Shown in pieces: positions 25,347 to 33,604 of a stretch of 64,000 nucleotides of DNA (its first letter is position 1; the number at the start of each line of letters is the position of its first letter). A model generated the notes under the pieces. It did not search any database. It was not told where the DNA came from and saw only the letters and a list, made by a program, of their open reading frames with translations. Location of the stretch: contig DDFJ01000003.1 of assembly GCA_002337125.1 (NCBI GenBank), forward strand, positions 186,001-250,000. The letters are read 5' to 3'. This DNA comes from Chitinophagaceae bacterium UBA1931. GTDB lineage: Bacteria > Bacteroidota > Bacteroidia > Chitinophagales > Chitinophagaceae. The position numbers were made by a program, and so were the translations under genes.

Positions 25347-27257
25347 TTATTTAGATAAAATGATTGATTGTTTATACACAGGGAATAAATGTTCCAGCAC
25401 TTTGTTCCAATCCTGGAAAGATGATGGATATAAGTACAATGATTTATTCTGAAATTCTCTTGTATAATAGAGATTGCTGCCCGACTGAATACAGTTCATG
25501 GTTACGCCCCAAACATTATTATTGTAATCTTTCACCTGTGGCAAAGCAGTTACTATATATCCATCCGTCAGTTGCAGTACAACTACATGACGCATGACGG
25601 AATTAAACTCATGCTCAACCGGAATTTTGCGTTTGGGAAAATCAATCTCCATTCCTGAATAAGGTTTACTGAGGTTGAGGTTAAGATAAACTTCATTGCC
25701 CAGGTATTTTGCATAATCGGGCAAATTAAATTCAGCCGTAACCAATGCAGAATTGCTGAGTGTATCAACTTCAACCTTCATATCCTTAATTACAATTTTA
25801 TTATTACCCCTGTAACAATAACTCTGTAAAAAATCTTCACGTGCCTTTCCTGTTTTTACTTCAAGACGATGCATCAGGTCGTTTGTTTCGTACCCGGTTG
25901 TATGAATCCTGATTTTTCCTTTCAGTGTTTTATTTTCAAGCGATAAATAAGTTGTATCGCTGAAAACAGAATAAGCAGCATCAGGTATGGGCACACGTTC
26001 AATTTTAAACTGCCCCGGTCCTGTTATAATAAATGCTTCCTTACCTTGAATGTGCGATGCAGGAACATCAAACGGAATGTACGAATCAGTTGCATCCATG
26101 AAAATAAATCGGCCATTCATCTCCAATGCACAAATCATATGATCATCTGTAACCGGCAATGGCACTTCAGTATAATCATAAGGTAATTCTCTTGAACCAA
26201 TCCATGTAAAATGTGCAGTTAATCCTGCTCTTCTCAACATCGCAACTAGCAATGCAGCTTTGTCTTTACAATCGCCATACCTTCTTGTACAAATCAATTC
26301 AGGATTACGTGGCACAAAACCACCCATTCCTTCTTCAAAAGCAATGTAGCGAACACTTTGTTGTACAAACTTATAAATGGATTTTGCTTTTGCAACAGGA
26401 TCAGTAATTCCCTTGATCAATGAATCAGTTACTTCTTTTACTTCGGCCCCGCCATTCATATCAAGCTCCTTGATATGCGAATAATAATAATCAGCAAGAT
26501 TTTTTGTAGTGCCGAGATAAGGCTGCATTTCACCTTCCTTCGATTTCACCTTTTCGATATAAAAAATTACATGCGTAAGAAAGTAAGAAGAAGAAGGTGC
26601 ATCTGCATAAAAGTTAGTGGCAGGCACATTGGTTGCTTCAAACGTTAATGTAGTTTTTCCTTTTCTCTTTTCTTTCTTTACCTGCACAATATCCTTGTTG
26701 CCTTTGATGATATAATTCACTTCAATTTCTTCAGGAAATGTTACAGATATAACACCTGATGAAAGCGGAAAATAATTTTCAAAATAAAATGGTGCAAGCA
26801 GGTGAGCGTCGGTGATTTCATATTTCACATTGGTAATTCCACGGGCACCTTTTACAACGGCCGGATAAAGAAATTCTGTTTCTTTTGAATCATCATAAAA
26901 AATGTAGCTGCTGCGGCTATGTGTTGTTGAGTTGGTGACTTTTATCTTTTTGCCATCGGGCAGTAAGGTATGTGCATCCCAATCTTTAAGATTATAAAAG
27001 TAACTGAGGTAAACACTGTTTTTACCAGCAATATTACCCGACTCATCTTTGGTGAACAGCAAGTCTTCGTGCTCGTCTTGTGTTACACCAATTACTCCCT
27101 TATCCCATGTAAGGTTTACTTCCGTTCTGCGTTCAAGCCATATTGCCATTGCATCAGGAAACTGGGCTGTGGCAGCAGCAGGATCAATCTTTTTGCTTTG
27201 TGCAATAACCGAACTGCATGCAAACAAAACAGATAACGATAGGGAAAGAAATTTCAT
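25347..27257 (-). CDS. DUF3857 transglutaminase-like protein with intact triad
   Basis: The 636-residue protein has a signal peptide (1-20), a DUF3857 domain (about 40-240) and a transglutaminase-like domain with Cys330 in RRYGDCKDKAALL, His373 in VTDDHMICAL and Asp388 in FMDATDSY. The C-terminal third is beta-rich. Family members are periplasmic or exported; most have no known substrate, and they are often associated with envelope or glycan processing genes. It is 40 bases after the MORN-repeat gene and 33 before its degenerate paralogue, so the three probably form one transcript. Confidence 0.88.
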   Translation of the reverse strand: MKFLSLSLSVLFACSSVIAQSKKIDPAAATAQFPDAMAIWLERRTEVNLTWDKGVIGVTQDEHEDLLFTKDESGNIAGKNSVYLSYFYNLKDWDAHTLLPDGKKIKVTNSTTHSRSSYIFYDDSKETEFLYPAVVKGARGITNVKYEITDAHLLAPFYFENYFPLSSGVISVTFPEEIEVNYIIKGNKDIVQVKKEKRKGKTTLTFEATNVPATNFYADAPSSSYFLTHVIFYIEKVKSKEGEMQPYLGTTKNLADYYYSHIKELDMNGGAEVKEVTDSLIKGITDPVAKAKSIYKFVQQSVRYIAFEEGMGGFVPRNPELICTRRYGDCKDKAALLVAMLRRAGLTAHFTWIGSRELPYDYTEVPLPVTDDHMICALEMNGRFIFMDATDSYIPFDVPASHIQGKEAFIITGPGQFKIERVPIPDAAYSVFSDTTYLSLENKTLKGKIRIHTTGYETNDLMHRLEVKTGKAREDFLQSYCYRGNNKIVIKDMKVEVDTLSNSALVTAEFNLPDYAKYLGNEVYLNLNLSKPYSGMEIDFPKRKIPVEHEFNSVMRHVVVLQLTDGYIVTALPQVKDYNNNVWGVTMNCIQSGSNLYYTREFQNKSLYLYPSSFQDWNKVLEHLFPVYKQSIILSK

Positions 27258-27297
27258 CTGATATTTTTAGTTTTTATTTTGACCAGCTGTTATTCGC

Positions 27298-30200
27298 TTA
27301 CTTTTTGATATCGATAATATAACCATAATAATACAAACGGGTTTCAACCAGCTTTCCTGTTGCATCGTAAACTTTAAAAGGACCATTAACATTTCCTGCC
27401 TCGTATGTTGTTTCCCACTTAATTTTTCCATCAGGATAAAATTCCTTTGCAACTCCTGTTTCAATATCATAAGCAACGGAATTAATCGTCATGAGTTTTC
27501 CGTTTTCATGATAAGTTTTGGTTTCGCCATTGGAAAATCCAAACTCATCAGTTGATTCAAATACCAAAACTCCTTTTTCGTTAAACAGGTTGAATTTTCC
27601 GTGATAATGACCAGCATTTACACCAATGCTTGCCGATTTTGTTCCGTTGGAATAATAGGTTTCAATATTTCCTGTAAGATTCTTCAGCCAGGTTACAGGC
27701 AATAATTTTTTATTCTTATCCAGGTATGTGTAAGATGTAATTAAACCATCATCATAAAACAAAACATAAGCAAGTTCGCCATTCATTGAATAACGCTTCA
27801 TTGCTCCGTTACGGCTTCCTTGTTTATACTCAATTTCACGTGTAAGTTTTCCTTTATCGTAATACTTACACAGTCCCTCAAGATAACCATCAGCATATTG
27901 TTCCAGTTCATCCAGTAAACCATCTTCCGTGTATGACTTCCATATTCCTTCTTTACCATCATTAAGAAAAGAACCTTCAGAACTTATTTTACCATTGGGG
28001 TGATAATATTTTGCAGGGCCTTCTTTCTGATCATTCTTAAACGTTACTTCACTCATGATTGCGCCGTTGGGGTAATACAATTTCTGAATACCCTGGTAAA
28101 TTCCATTTTCAACCGGCAGTTCATAATAAACCTTGCCATTGGGATAAAAAAGTTTATATACTCCTTTCCCTTTTTCAAACTTTATAGTGTGCATTGGTTT
28201 GCCTGTTGTATCGTATTGCGTTACCTGCTGAATCCATCCATGCGAATATTTTTCTTCATAGAATAATTTCCCGTTGGGATAAAACACCTGTGCAATTCCA
28301 TGCTTTTCGCCTTCAGCATAAAAGAAAAGACTTTGCAATATTCCTTTTGAGTTATAATCGTAACTGTAATCTTCCAGCACATCTTCTTTGTAAAATGCAA
28401 CTGTGGAAAGTGTGCCATTTACGTAGTACGATTTATAATAACCATCTCTTTTGCCGGCTGCAAATTCCGATTCTTCTTTCAGTTGTTTGTTATAATACAA
28501 AGAAGTTTTCGTTCCGGTTAATTCACCATCTTTATACGTTTCTCTTGTTACAGGATCGCCAATTGCATTGAAGTAAACAGCTTCGTCGGTAAGTTGTTCC
28601 TGCTGATCAAAAACTTTCTCTGCAGTTTTATATTGATAAGGGCTGTAATAAGTAATCTTCCAGTTCTTACCATTGCGTTTATTTTGTACAAGTTCTGCCC
28701 CGGTTGAATCAAAATATCTTACTTCACTTGTTTTACCCCTGCTGTTATTTTTAAAAGACAGGTACACTTTTCCATTGAAATAAAAATCAGAACTGCCTGT
28801 AGCTGACCCGTCTTTATAAATTTCTTTCGATTCAATTTTACCTTGGTCGTCATAGCTGATCATTTCACCATCTTTTCCTTTATCGGTCATGTTTACCTGG
28901 TAATATAATTTTCCATTACGATGGTAACTCTTCCACATACCTGTTGTTTTTCCAGCAGCATATTGAAATTCGTTTTCAACCTGTCCATTAATGTAAAACT
29001 TTTTATAAGTACCATCCAGTTCGCCTGCCGCATAAGTTCCTTTTTCTTTTACGGCCTGCGAAGGATAATACACTGTAAACGGACCGTTGAGTTTGCCATC
29101 TTTATAATTAAATTCAGATTTATTTCTTCCGTCGTTATAATAATATTTAGCAACTCCGTTTGCTTCGCCGTTATTGTAGTTTTCTTCGCTTAATAAAACA
29201 CCATACCTGTTGTACAGTTTCATTGTGCCTTCCAGTTTGTCGTCTTTATAGGTCATCGTTTTTTTAACGATGCCATTTTCGTAATAAACTGTTACAGGAC
29301 CATCAGACAAACCATTTTTATATTCTTCCACACTTTGCAGTTCGCCGATTTCGTAATAGAATTTCCATACGCCTTCTTTTTCATTGCCCAGCAGTTTACC
29401 TTCTGCTTTTACACGACCATCTGAAAAATAAAATTTCCAATCGCCTTCACCCTTTTCATTTTCAATACGGCCATTTCCAAAAAAACGGTTTTCATCATAG
29501 TGAAAAACTTCAGATGCTTTCTGGCGTTCATTAAAATTTACCACACGTGTGCTGCGTATAAGATTACAATAGTTATAAGCAAGTGTTTTAAAGTTGGTAA
29601 CTTCTGTTTTATTTTTTTTAATGTATGATTCAATTTCTGAAACTTCAAGTCCGCTGAAAGCATGATTCAGCATAACCTCTGCCTGCTGACCCTGAAATAC
29701 CTGTTTGAAGAAAGGAACATATAACTGCATAAACGGATCATCAGCGTTTTCATCAAACTCCAGTTTTTCCATCATTACATTAATCTGTTTGAAAATCTTA
29801 TCATCGAGGTTAAACTTTGTTTTATAAGCTTTATCAAACGCAATCTTTGAGAACACGATCTGTTCAACACGGTTGAAAATATCGGGGTAATCACCTTCTC
29901 TTTTTTGCTGGTATTCCACCGCTTCATCGCTGGCATTACAAATGTTGCTGAGATAGGTTACAATCCTTTTTTTATTAGCGTTGTTTGGTTCAACAATATT
30001 GGCCATGGTAAACGCCATCATCGCAGGAACCATTTTTCCTTCAGCATAAGCAATAAACCCAAGTTTATAATGATACAGCGGATTTAAAAAACTCATTGTT
30101 ACGCACTCTCTTGCCATAGCTTCAGCTTCTGCATAACGCTTTAAACGGTAAAGTGTGGTTACTTTTTGTGAACGGATATAAACAGAAGCAGGATAAATTT

Positions 30201-30588
30201 TCTGAATGGAATCATACAATTTCAATGCAGCTTCAGGTTGTCCCATATCATCGAGAATATTTCCCTTCAGCATCAGGTAATCATGAAAGCTCTCATTAAA
30301 ATCCTGCTGCAATGCAAGGTTAATGGTTGCAAGCGCTTCGTTGTAAGCACTATCCTGTTCAAGCGCCAGTGCTTTTTCATATAACGACAGCACATAGTTT
30401 GTATCGTTTCGATGAATGGTTTCGTACGTTTTTACAGCTTCTTTGTACTGACCGTTATCGTACTGATCAATTCCTTTTTGAAGAATGGTTCGTGAATCGG
30501 GTGAATGCTGAGGAACTGTTTGTGAGTTGGCAAACTGACAGGTAAACAAAAAGGCAAAAACGAAGAAAAGGGTTGCAGTGCTTTTCAT
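27298..30588 (-). CDS. Giant secreted TPR plus MORN-variant (YwqK-type) repeat protein
   Basis: A 1096-residue protein with a signal peptide (MKSTATLFFVFAFLFTCQ, ending NSQ), a helical TPR region (about 35-230) and then, from about residue 375 to the end, close to thirty tandem repeats of about 23 residues. A typical unit is YYPNG-K--E--Y--G---G, as in YwqK/MORN-variant proteins, which form elongated beta structures. It is probably a periplasmic or surface scaffold; the role is unknown. I chose the Met at 30588 because the signal peptide begins there; an in-frame start at 30639 would add 17 residues ahead of it. It is the first gene of the operon with the two DUF3857 proteins. Confidence 0.85.
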   Translation of the reverse strand: MKSTATLFFVFAFLFTCQFANSQTVPQHSPDSRTILQKGIDQYDNGQYKEAVKTYETIHRNDTNYVLSLYEKALALEQDSAYNEALATINLALQQDFNESFHDYLMLKGNILDDMGQPEAALKLYDSIQKIYPASVYIRSQKVTTLYRLKRYAEAEAMARECVTMSFLNPLYHYKLGFIAYAEGKMVPAMMAFTMANIVEPNNANKKRIVTYLSNICNASDEAVEYQQKREGDYPDIFNRVEQIVFSKIAFDKAYKTKFNLDDKIFKQINVMMEKLEFDENADDPFMQLYVPFFKQVFQGQQAEVMLNHAFSGLEVSEIESYIKKNKTEVTNFKTLAYNYCNLIRSTRVVNFNERQKASEVFHYDENRFFGNGRIENEKGEGDWKFYFSDGRVKAEGKLLGNEKEGVWKFYYEIGELQSVEEYKNGLSDGPVTVYYENGIVKKTMTYKDDKLEGTMKLYNRYGVLLSEENYNNGEANGVAKYYYNDGRNKSEFNYKDGKLNGPFTVYYPSQAVKEKGTYAAGELDGTYKKFYINGQVENEFQYAAGKTTGMWKSYHRNGKLYYQVNMTDKGKDGEMISYDDQGKIESKEIYKDGSATGSSDFYFNGKVYLSFKNNSRGKTSEVRYFDSTGAELVQNKRNGKNWKITYYSPYQYKTAEKVFDQQEQLTDEAVYFNAIGDPVTRETYKDGELTGTKTSLYYNKQLKEESEFAAGKRDGYYKSYYVNGTLSTVAFYKEDVLEDYSYDYNSKGILQSLFFYAEGEKHGIAQVFYPNGKLFYEEKYSHGWIQQVTQYDTTGKPMHTIKFEKGKGVYKLFYPNGKVYYELPVENGIYQGIQKLYYPNGAIMSEVTFKNDQKEGPAKYYHPNGKISSEGSFLNDGKEGIWKSYTEDGLLDELEQYADGYLEGLCKYYDKGKLTREIEYKQGSRNGAMKRYSMNGELAYVLFYDDGLITSYTYLDKNKKLLPVTWLKNLTGNIETYYSNGTKSASIGVNAGHYHGKFNLFNEKGVLVFESTDEFGFSNGETKTYHENGKLMTINSVAYDIETGVAKEFYPDGKIKWETTYEAGNVNGPFKVYDATGKLVETRLYYYGYIIDIKK

Positions 30589-30681
30589 CTCTGATTGAAT
30601 TTTGGTTGTGAATTTCTTAGTAGATGTGAAATTAACCAAATTTCATAAACAATATTCACCCACTGCCAATTAGAATTCAAT

Positions 30682-30709
30682 AAAAAAGCCCGCTTAAAAA
30701 AGGGGCTTT
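30682..30709 (-). terminator. Intrinsic terminator of the T9SS surface protein gene
   Basis: AAAGCCC (30685-30691) pairs with GGGCTTT (30703-30709), with an inner CTT/AAG and one bulge; a T-run follows on the minus strand. Confidence 0.85.
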
Positions 30710-30724
30710 AAATTGAAAAATCAG

Positions 30725-33523
30725 TTATTGAATAATGACCATTTTCTGCACCCAGCTCTTTTTACCCTGCTGAACCTTCACATAATAAACACCCGGCAAT
30801 AAGTAATCTGTTTTTAAAGGAAGATATGTGGGTTCGGAAACTGAACTTCTCTGGATTGTTTGCTTAGTCAGCAATCTTCCTGTATTATCAATCACCGTTA
30901 CTTCTAATTTGCCTTTAATATTCCCGGTTAAGAGCATGTAAACATTACTTTTCCCGGGATTTGGCATCAAGGTAATCTTAACCTCATCTTTAGTTAAAAC
31001 AGGAACAGGCGTTACTCTGTTGCTGATGATGGTTGTAGTAACTGTATTTGTTGGAACCGGCAGATTATAATCAAAATAAATGAACGCTTTGTTTTGTATG
31101 TAATCTCCGGAATTGAGATTGGATTTTGGTTTTACTTTGAACGTAAGAAACCCATGACTTAACGGCTCATTCCTGTTACTGTCGGGCAAATTGATGTTAT
31201 CAAATATCCAGTTTACTTTGTTACCATTATTAATTGTCATTTTGTACTTATGACTGCTGCCAATCATCTGCATTGTGTTCCATTCTAAATTAGTATCGAG
31301 TGTATCAGCAATGTGCACATTAAACGCCGTATCTGTGCCTGTATTCTGAAACCGGATAATATACTGTATATCGTCTCCAAGGGCATATCTTGCTTCAGGC
31401 ATTTTACCAACAAAGTTTTCCGATTTATCATTCGGATCGTAAGAACCTGTAACAAACTGTTTGATTGAGGACGTATCATCAGCAGGTGTAAGATCAGCAT
31501 TAACCGGCAAAACAAAAGCATTGTATTTTAACGTATCTCCATTGTTAAGTGTTGGAGCTGACGAAAGTTTTAATTGAATGGTTAGCGACGAATCGGCGAG
31601 TGGTGAAAAAGAAGGGATATTCCACAAAATAGTATCGCCTGTAGTTTGGGAAGGAATAAGACTGCCCGAGACAAATGTTGTACGTGCATCTTTTACAAAC
31701 TTCAATTGGGCATTTGCAATTGTTGTTGTTCCCTGGTTGCTGTAATTGATTTTATAGCTTGCGTTAAAACCTGTGCGTGCCGCTGTTAATGGCACTATAC
31801 TAACCGATAAATCCTGTTTGCCATCAATAGGTTGTAATGCAAAATGAACCGTATCGCTTAGTCCAAGTGCAGGAAATACAGTTTGTTTTGAAGCGGGAAC
31901 AATTGTATAATAAGGTTTATCCGTTACAACAGTTGTAGTGTAAGTTCCGGTATCAACATCGTTACGGAACCAGCCATTTTGTGAAAAACTGCTGCGGCTG
32001 TAATTTATTTTTTGTGTTATTACCTGAAAGTTTTTGCAATAAGGTTCATTGCTTTCTTTTAATCCGTTTTTATTAAGATCGTAAAATACAGAGCCGGAGA
32101 TTTGAGAGACAGGACCAAGCTTGCTTATCCATCCTCTTTCTTCGTTAAGAACCTCATCATAAAAATATGCCGCAGTAATTAAATCGTCACCGGAGGTTGT
32201 CTCAACTTTATAAAAATCCCTATTATCAAAAAACTGTTTCCACTTTATGTTATTTGTCCTATCAAGTCTTACAAGGCCTATTTTGAAATTAAGGTTAAAA
32301 TTACTATCCCGTTCATAAGTATAAAGCAATGCACAGATATTAGTATCAGGTAATAAGACCGGTTCAACTATTGCGGAATTAGGATATATGCCCAGGTTTT
32401 TAAAAATTTTTTGATACAACGTTTGACCCGTACTATTAATTAAAAAAATCCACGCATCAGAATGTAAGCTATCTGATCTTAATCCCGAGAGATCGCCATC
32501 TACTGATGAAGAATATCCAAAAATTCTATACATTGAATTGCCTTCATAAACGATATTATACAAATAATCGTTTTTTTTACCACCATATTTTTTTTCCCAG
32601 TTAAAATTTCCGCTACTATCCGTTTGTAAAATCACTGACTTGTAATCAAAATCGACTGAACTGTAAGAGTAATAACACGAGTCAGGATAACGTAAGGAAG
32701 TATATGAAGCAATGATAGTAATTGCACCTTCATTATTAACGCATTTTACAGACTCCCAATCAAAATTATTAATGCCGTTATCAGCCAAAAATTCTTTTTG
32801 CCAAATAATTTTACCATCAATACCAAATTTGAAAATCACAATTTTATTATCGTATTTATATACTTGGTCTTTACAAAAGCCACTCTTTATAACATAAGAA
32901 GAAGATTTAACGCCTGTTACTAAAATTGTTCCGTCTGTATTAACAAATGCCTGATCAGCACGTACTGAATCAGGCGTATATCGCCTCCAGGCCGTATCCC
33001 CATTTGTATTAAATTTTATCATTTGCCAATTCCCTGAAGGAGAGCGATTAAGACCATCACCAATTGTAAAAAATCCTCCGTCAGGAGTGGGGAAAAGACG
33101 ATTTGTAGCAATTTCTTCTGGATTTTCATCAATTATCTTTTTCCAAAGTATTTTGCCATTTTCTGTGAACTTCACAAAAAACATATCTTGATTAAAAGAA
33201 GCTCCGGTGTTATTAATAACCCCCGTTGCAGCATAATTGCCATCACTGAGTCTTCTTATATCATTAACCACACCTTCTTTGCTGCCAGGAAACATTTGTT
33301 TTATCTCATAATCCCACACAATACCCGGCACACTTCCAAAACCAATCGTGTCAGCACCTTGTATTTTTGCGGCTAAATAATTACCTGGTACAGTTCGATT
33401 GCTAATTGTTTGATTTTGTCTGTTCGTAAATTTTGAACCGGGAAAAGGAAACTTTATTTGTGCCTGTAATGTGAGGAAATTGCAGGTTAGCAGGATCAGC
33501 AACAATGCGGATGTTTTTTTCAT
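30725..33523 (-). CDS. T9SS surface protein with propeller-like and DUF11-like domains
   Basis: The 932-residue protein has a signal peptide (MKKTSALLLILLTCNFLTLQAQ), an N-terminal half of repeated W-K and T-D-G-G strand motifs resembling a beta-propeller, a short SdrD-B-like block (GSVFYDLNKNGLKESNEP), two DUF11-like adhesin domains (DPNDKSENFVGK, then YIIRFQNTGTDTAFNV) and a type A sorting domain (ITLMPNPGKSN, then PGVYYVKVQQG). It should be displayed on the surface by T9SS. The start at 33523 begins the signal peptide; an in-frame start at 33568 lies inside the inverted repeat. Confidence 0.88.
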   Translation of the reverse strand: MKKTSALLLILLTCNFLTLQAQIKFPFPGSKFTNRQNQTISNRTVPGNYLAAKIQGADTIGFGSVPGIVWDYEIKQMFPGSKEGVVNDIRRLSDGNYAATGVINNTGASFNQDMFFVKFTENGKILWKKIIDENPEEIATNRLFPTPDGGFFTIGDGLNRSPSGNWQMIKFNTNGDTAWRRYTPDSVRADQAFVNTDGTILVTGVKSSSYVIKSGFCKDQVYKYDNKIVIFKFGIDGKIIWQKEFLADNGINNFDWESVKCVNNEGAITIIASYTSLRYPDSCYYSYSSVDFDYKSVILQTDSSGNFNWEKKYGGKKNDYLYNIVYEGNSMYRIFGYSSSVDGDLSGLRSDSLHSDAWIFLINSTGQTLYQKIFKNLGIYPNSAIVEPVLLPDTNICALLYTYERDSNFNLNFKIGLVRLDRTNNIKWKQFFDNRDFYKVETTSGDDLITAAYFYDEVLNEERGWISKLGPVSQISGSVFYDLNKNGLKESNEPYCKNFQVITQKINYSRSSFSQNGWFRNDVDTGTYTTTVVTDKPYYTIVPASKQTVFPALGLSDTVHFALQPIDGKQDLSVSIVPLTAARTGFNASYKINYSNQGTTTIANAQLKFVKDARTTFVSGSLIPSQTTGDTILWNIPSFSPLADSSLTIQLKLSSAPTLNNGDTLKYNAFVLPVNADLTPADDTSSIKQFVTGSYDPNDKSENFVGKMPEARYALGDDIQYIIRFQNTGTDTAFNVHIADTLDTNLEWNTMQMIGSSHKYKMTINNGNKVNWIFDNINLPDSNRNEPLSHGFLTFKVKPKSNLNSGDYIQNKAFIYFDYNLPVPTNTVTTTIISNRVTPVPVLTKDEVKITLMPNPGKSNVYMLLTGNIKGKLEVTVIDNTGRLLTKQTIQRSSVSEPTYLPLKTDYLLPGVYYVKVQQGKKSWVQKMVIIQ

Positions 33524-33524
33524 A

Positions 33525-33596
33525 ATGGTAAATTTAGCGGCTCTAAGGTAAAGCATTTCTATGTCCACCTTAAAAGTAGACCGCTAAATTTACCAT
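33525..33596 (-). repeat. 16-bp perfect inverted repeat covering the start region of the T9SS gene
   Basis: ATGGTAAATTTAGCGG (33525-33540) is the exact reverse complement of CCGCTAAATTTACCAT (33581-33596), with a second short pairing AAGGT/ACCTT inside the 40-base spacer. In RNA from the minus strand the 3' arm ends one base before the ATG at 33523. It may end sucA transcripts (stop at 33605), hide the ribosome site of the downstream gene, or both. There is no T-run. Confidence 0.7.
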
Positions 33597-33604
33597 CCTT
33601 TCTT

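Noticed and set aside
27298..29600. Regularly repeated DNA that might be a CRISPR array
   Set aside because: The periodicity is a protein repeat of about 23 residues inside one open frame; DNA units are diverged and there are no identical repeats with unique spacers.
33525..33596. Miniature insertion element
   Set aside because: Only one copy is seen in the window, with no target duplication recognised; kept as an inverted repeat.
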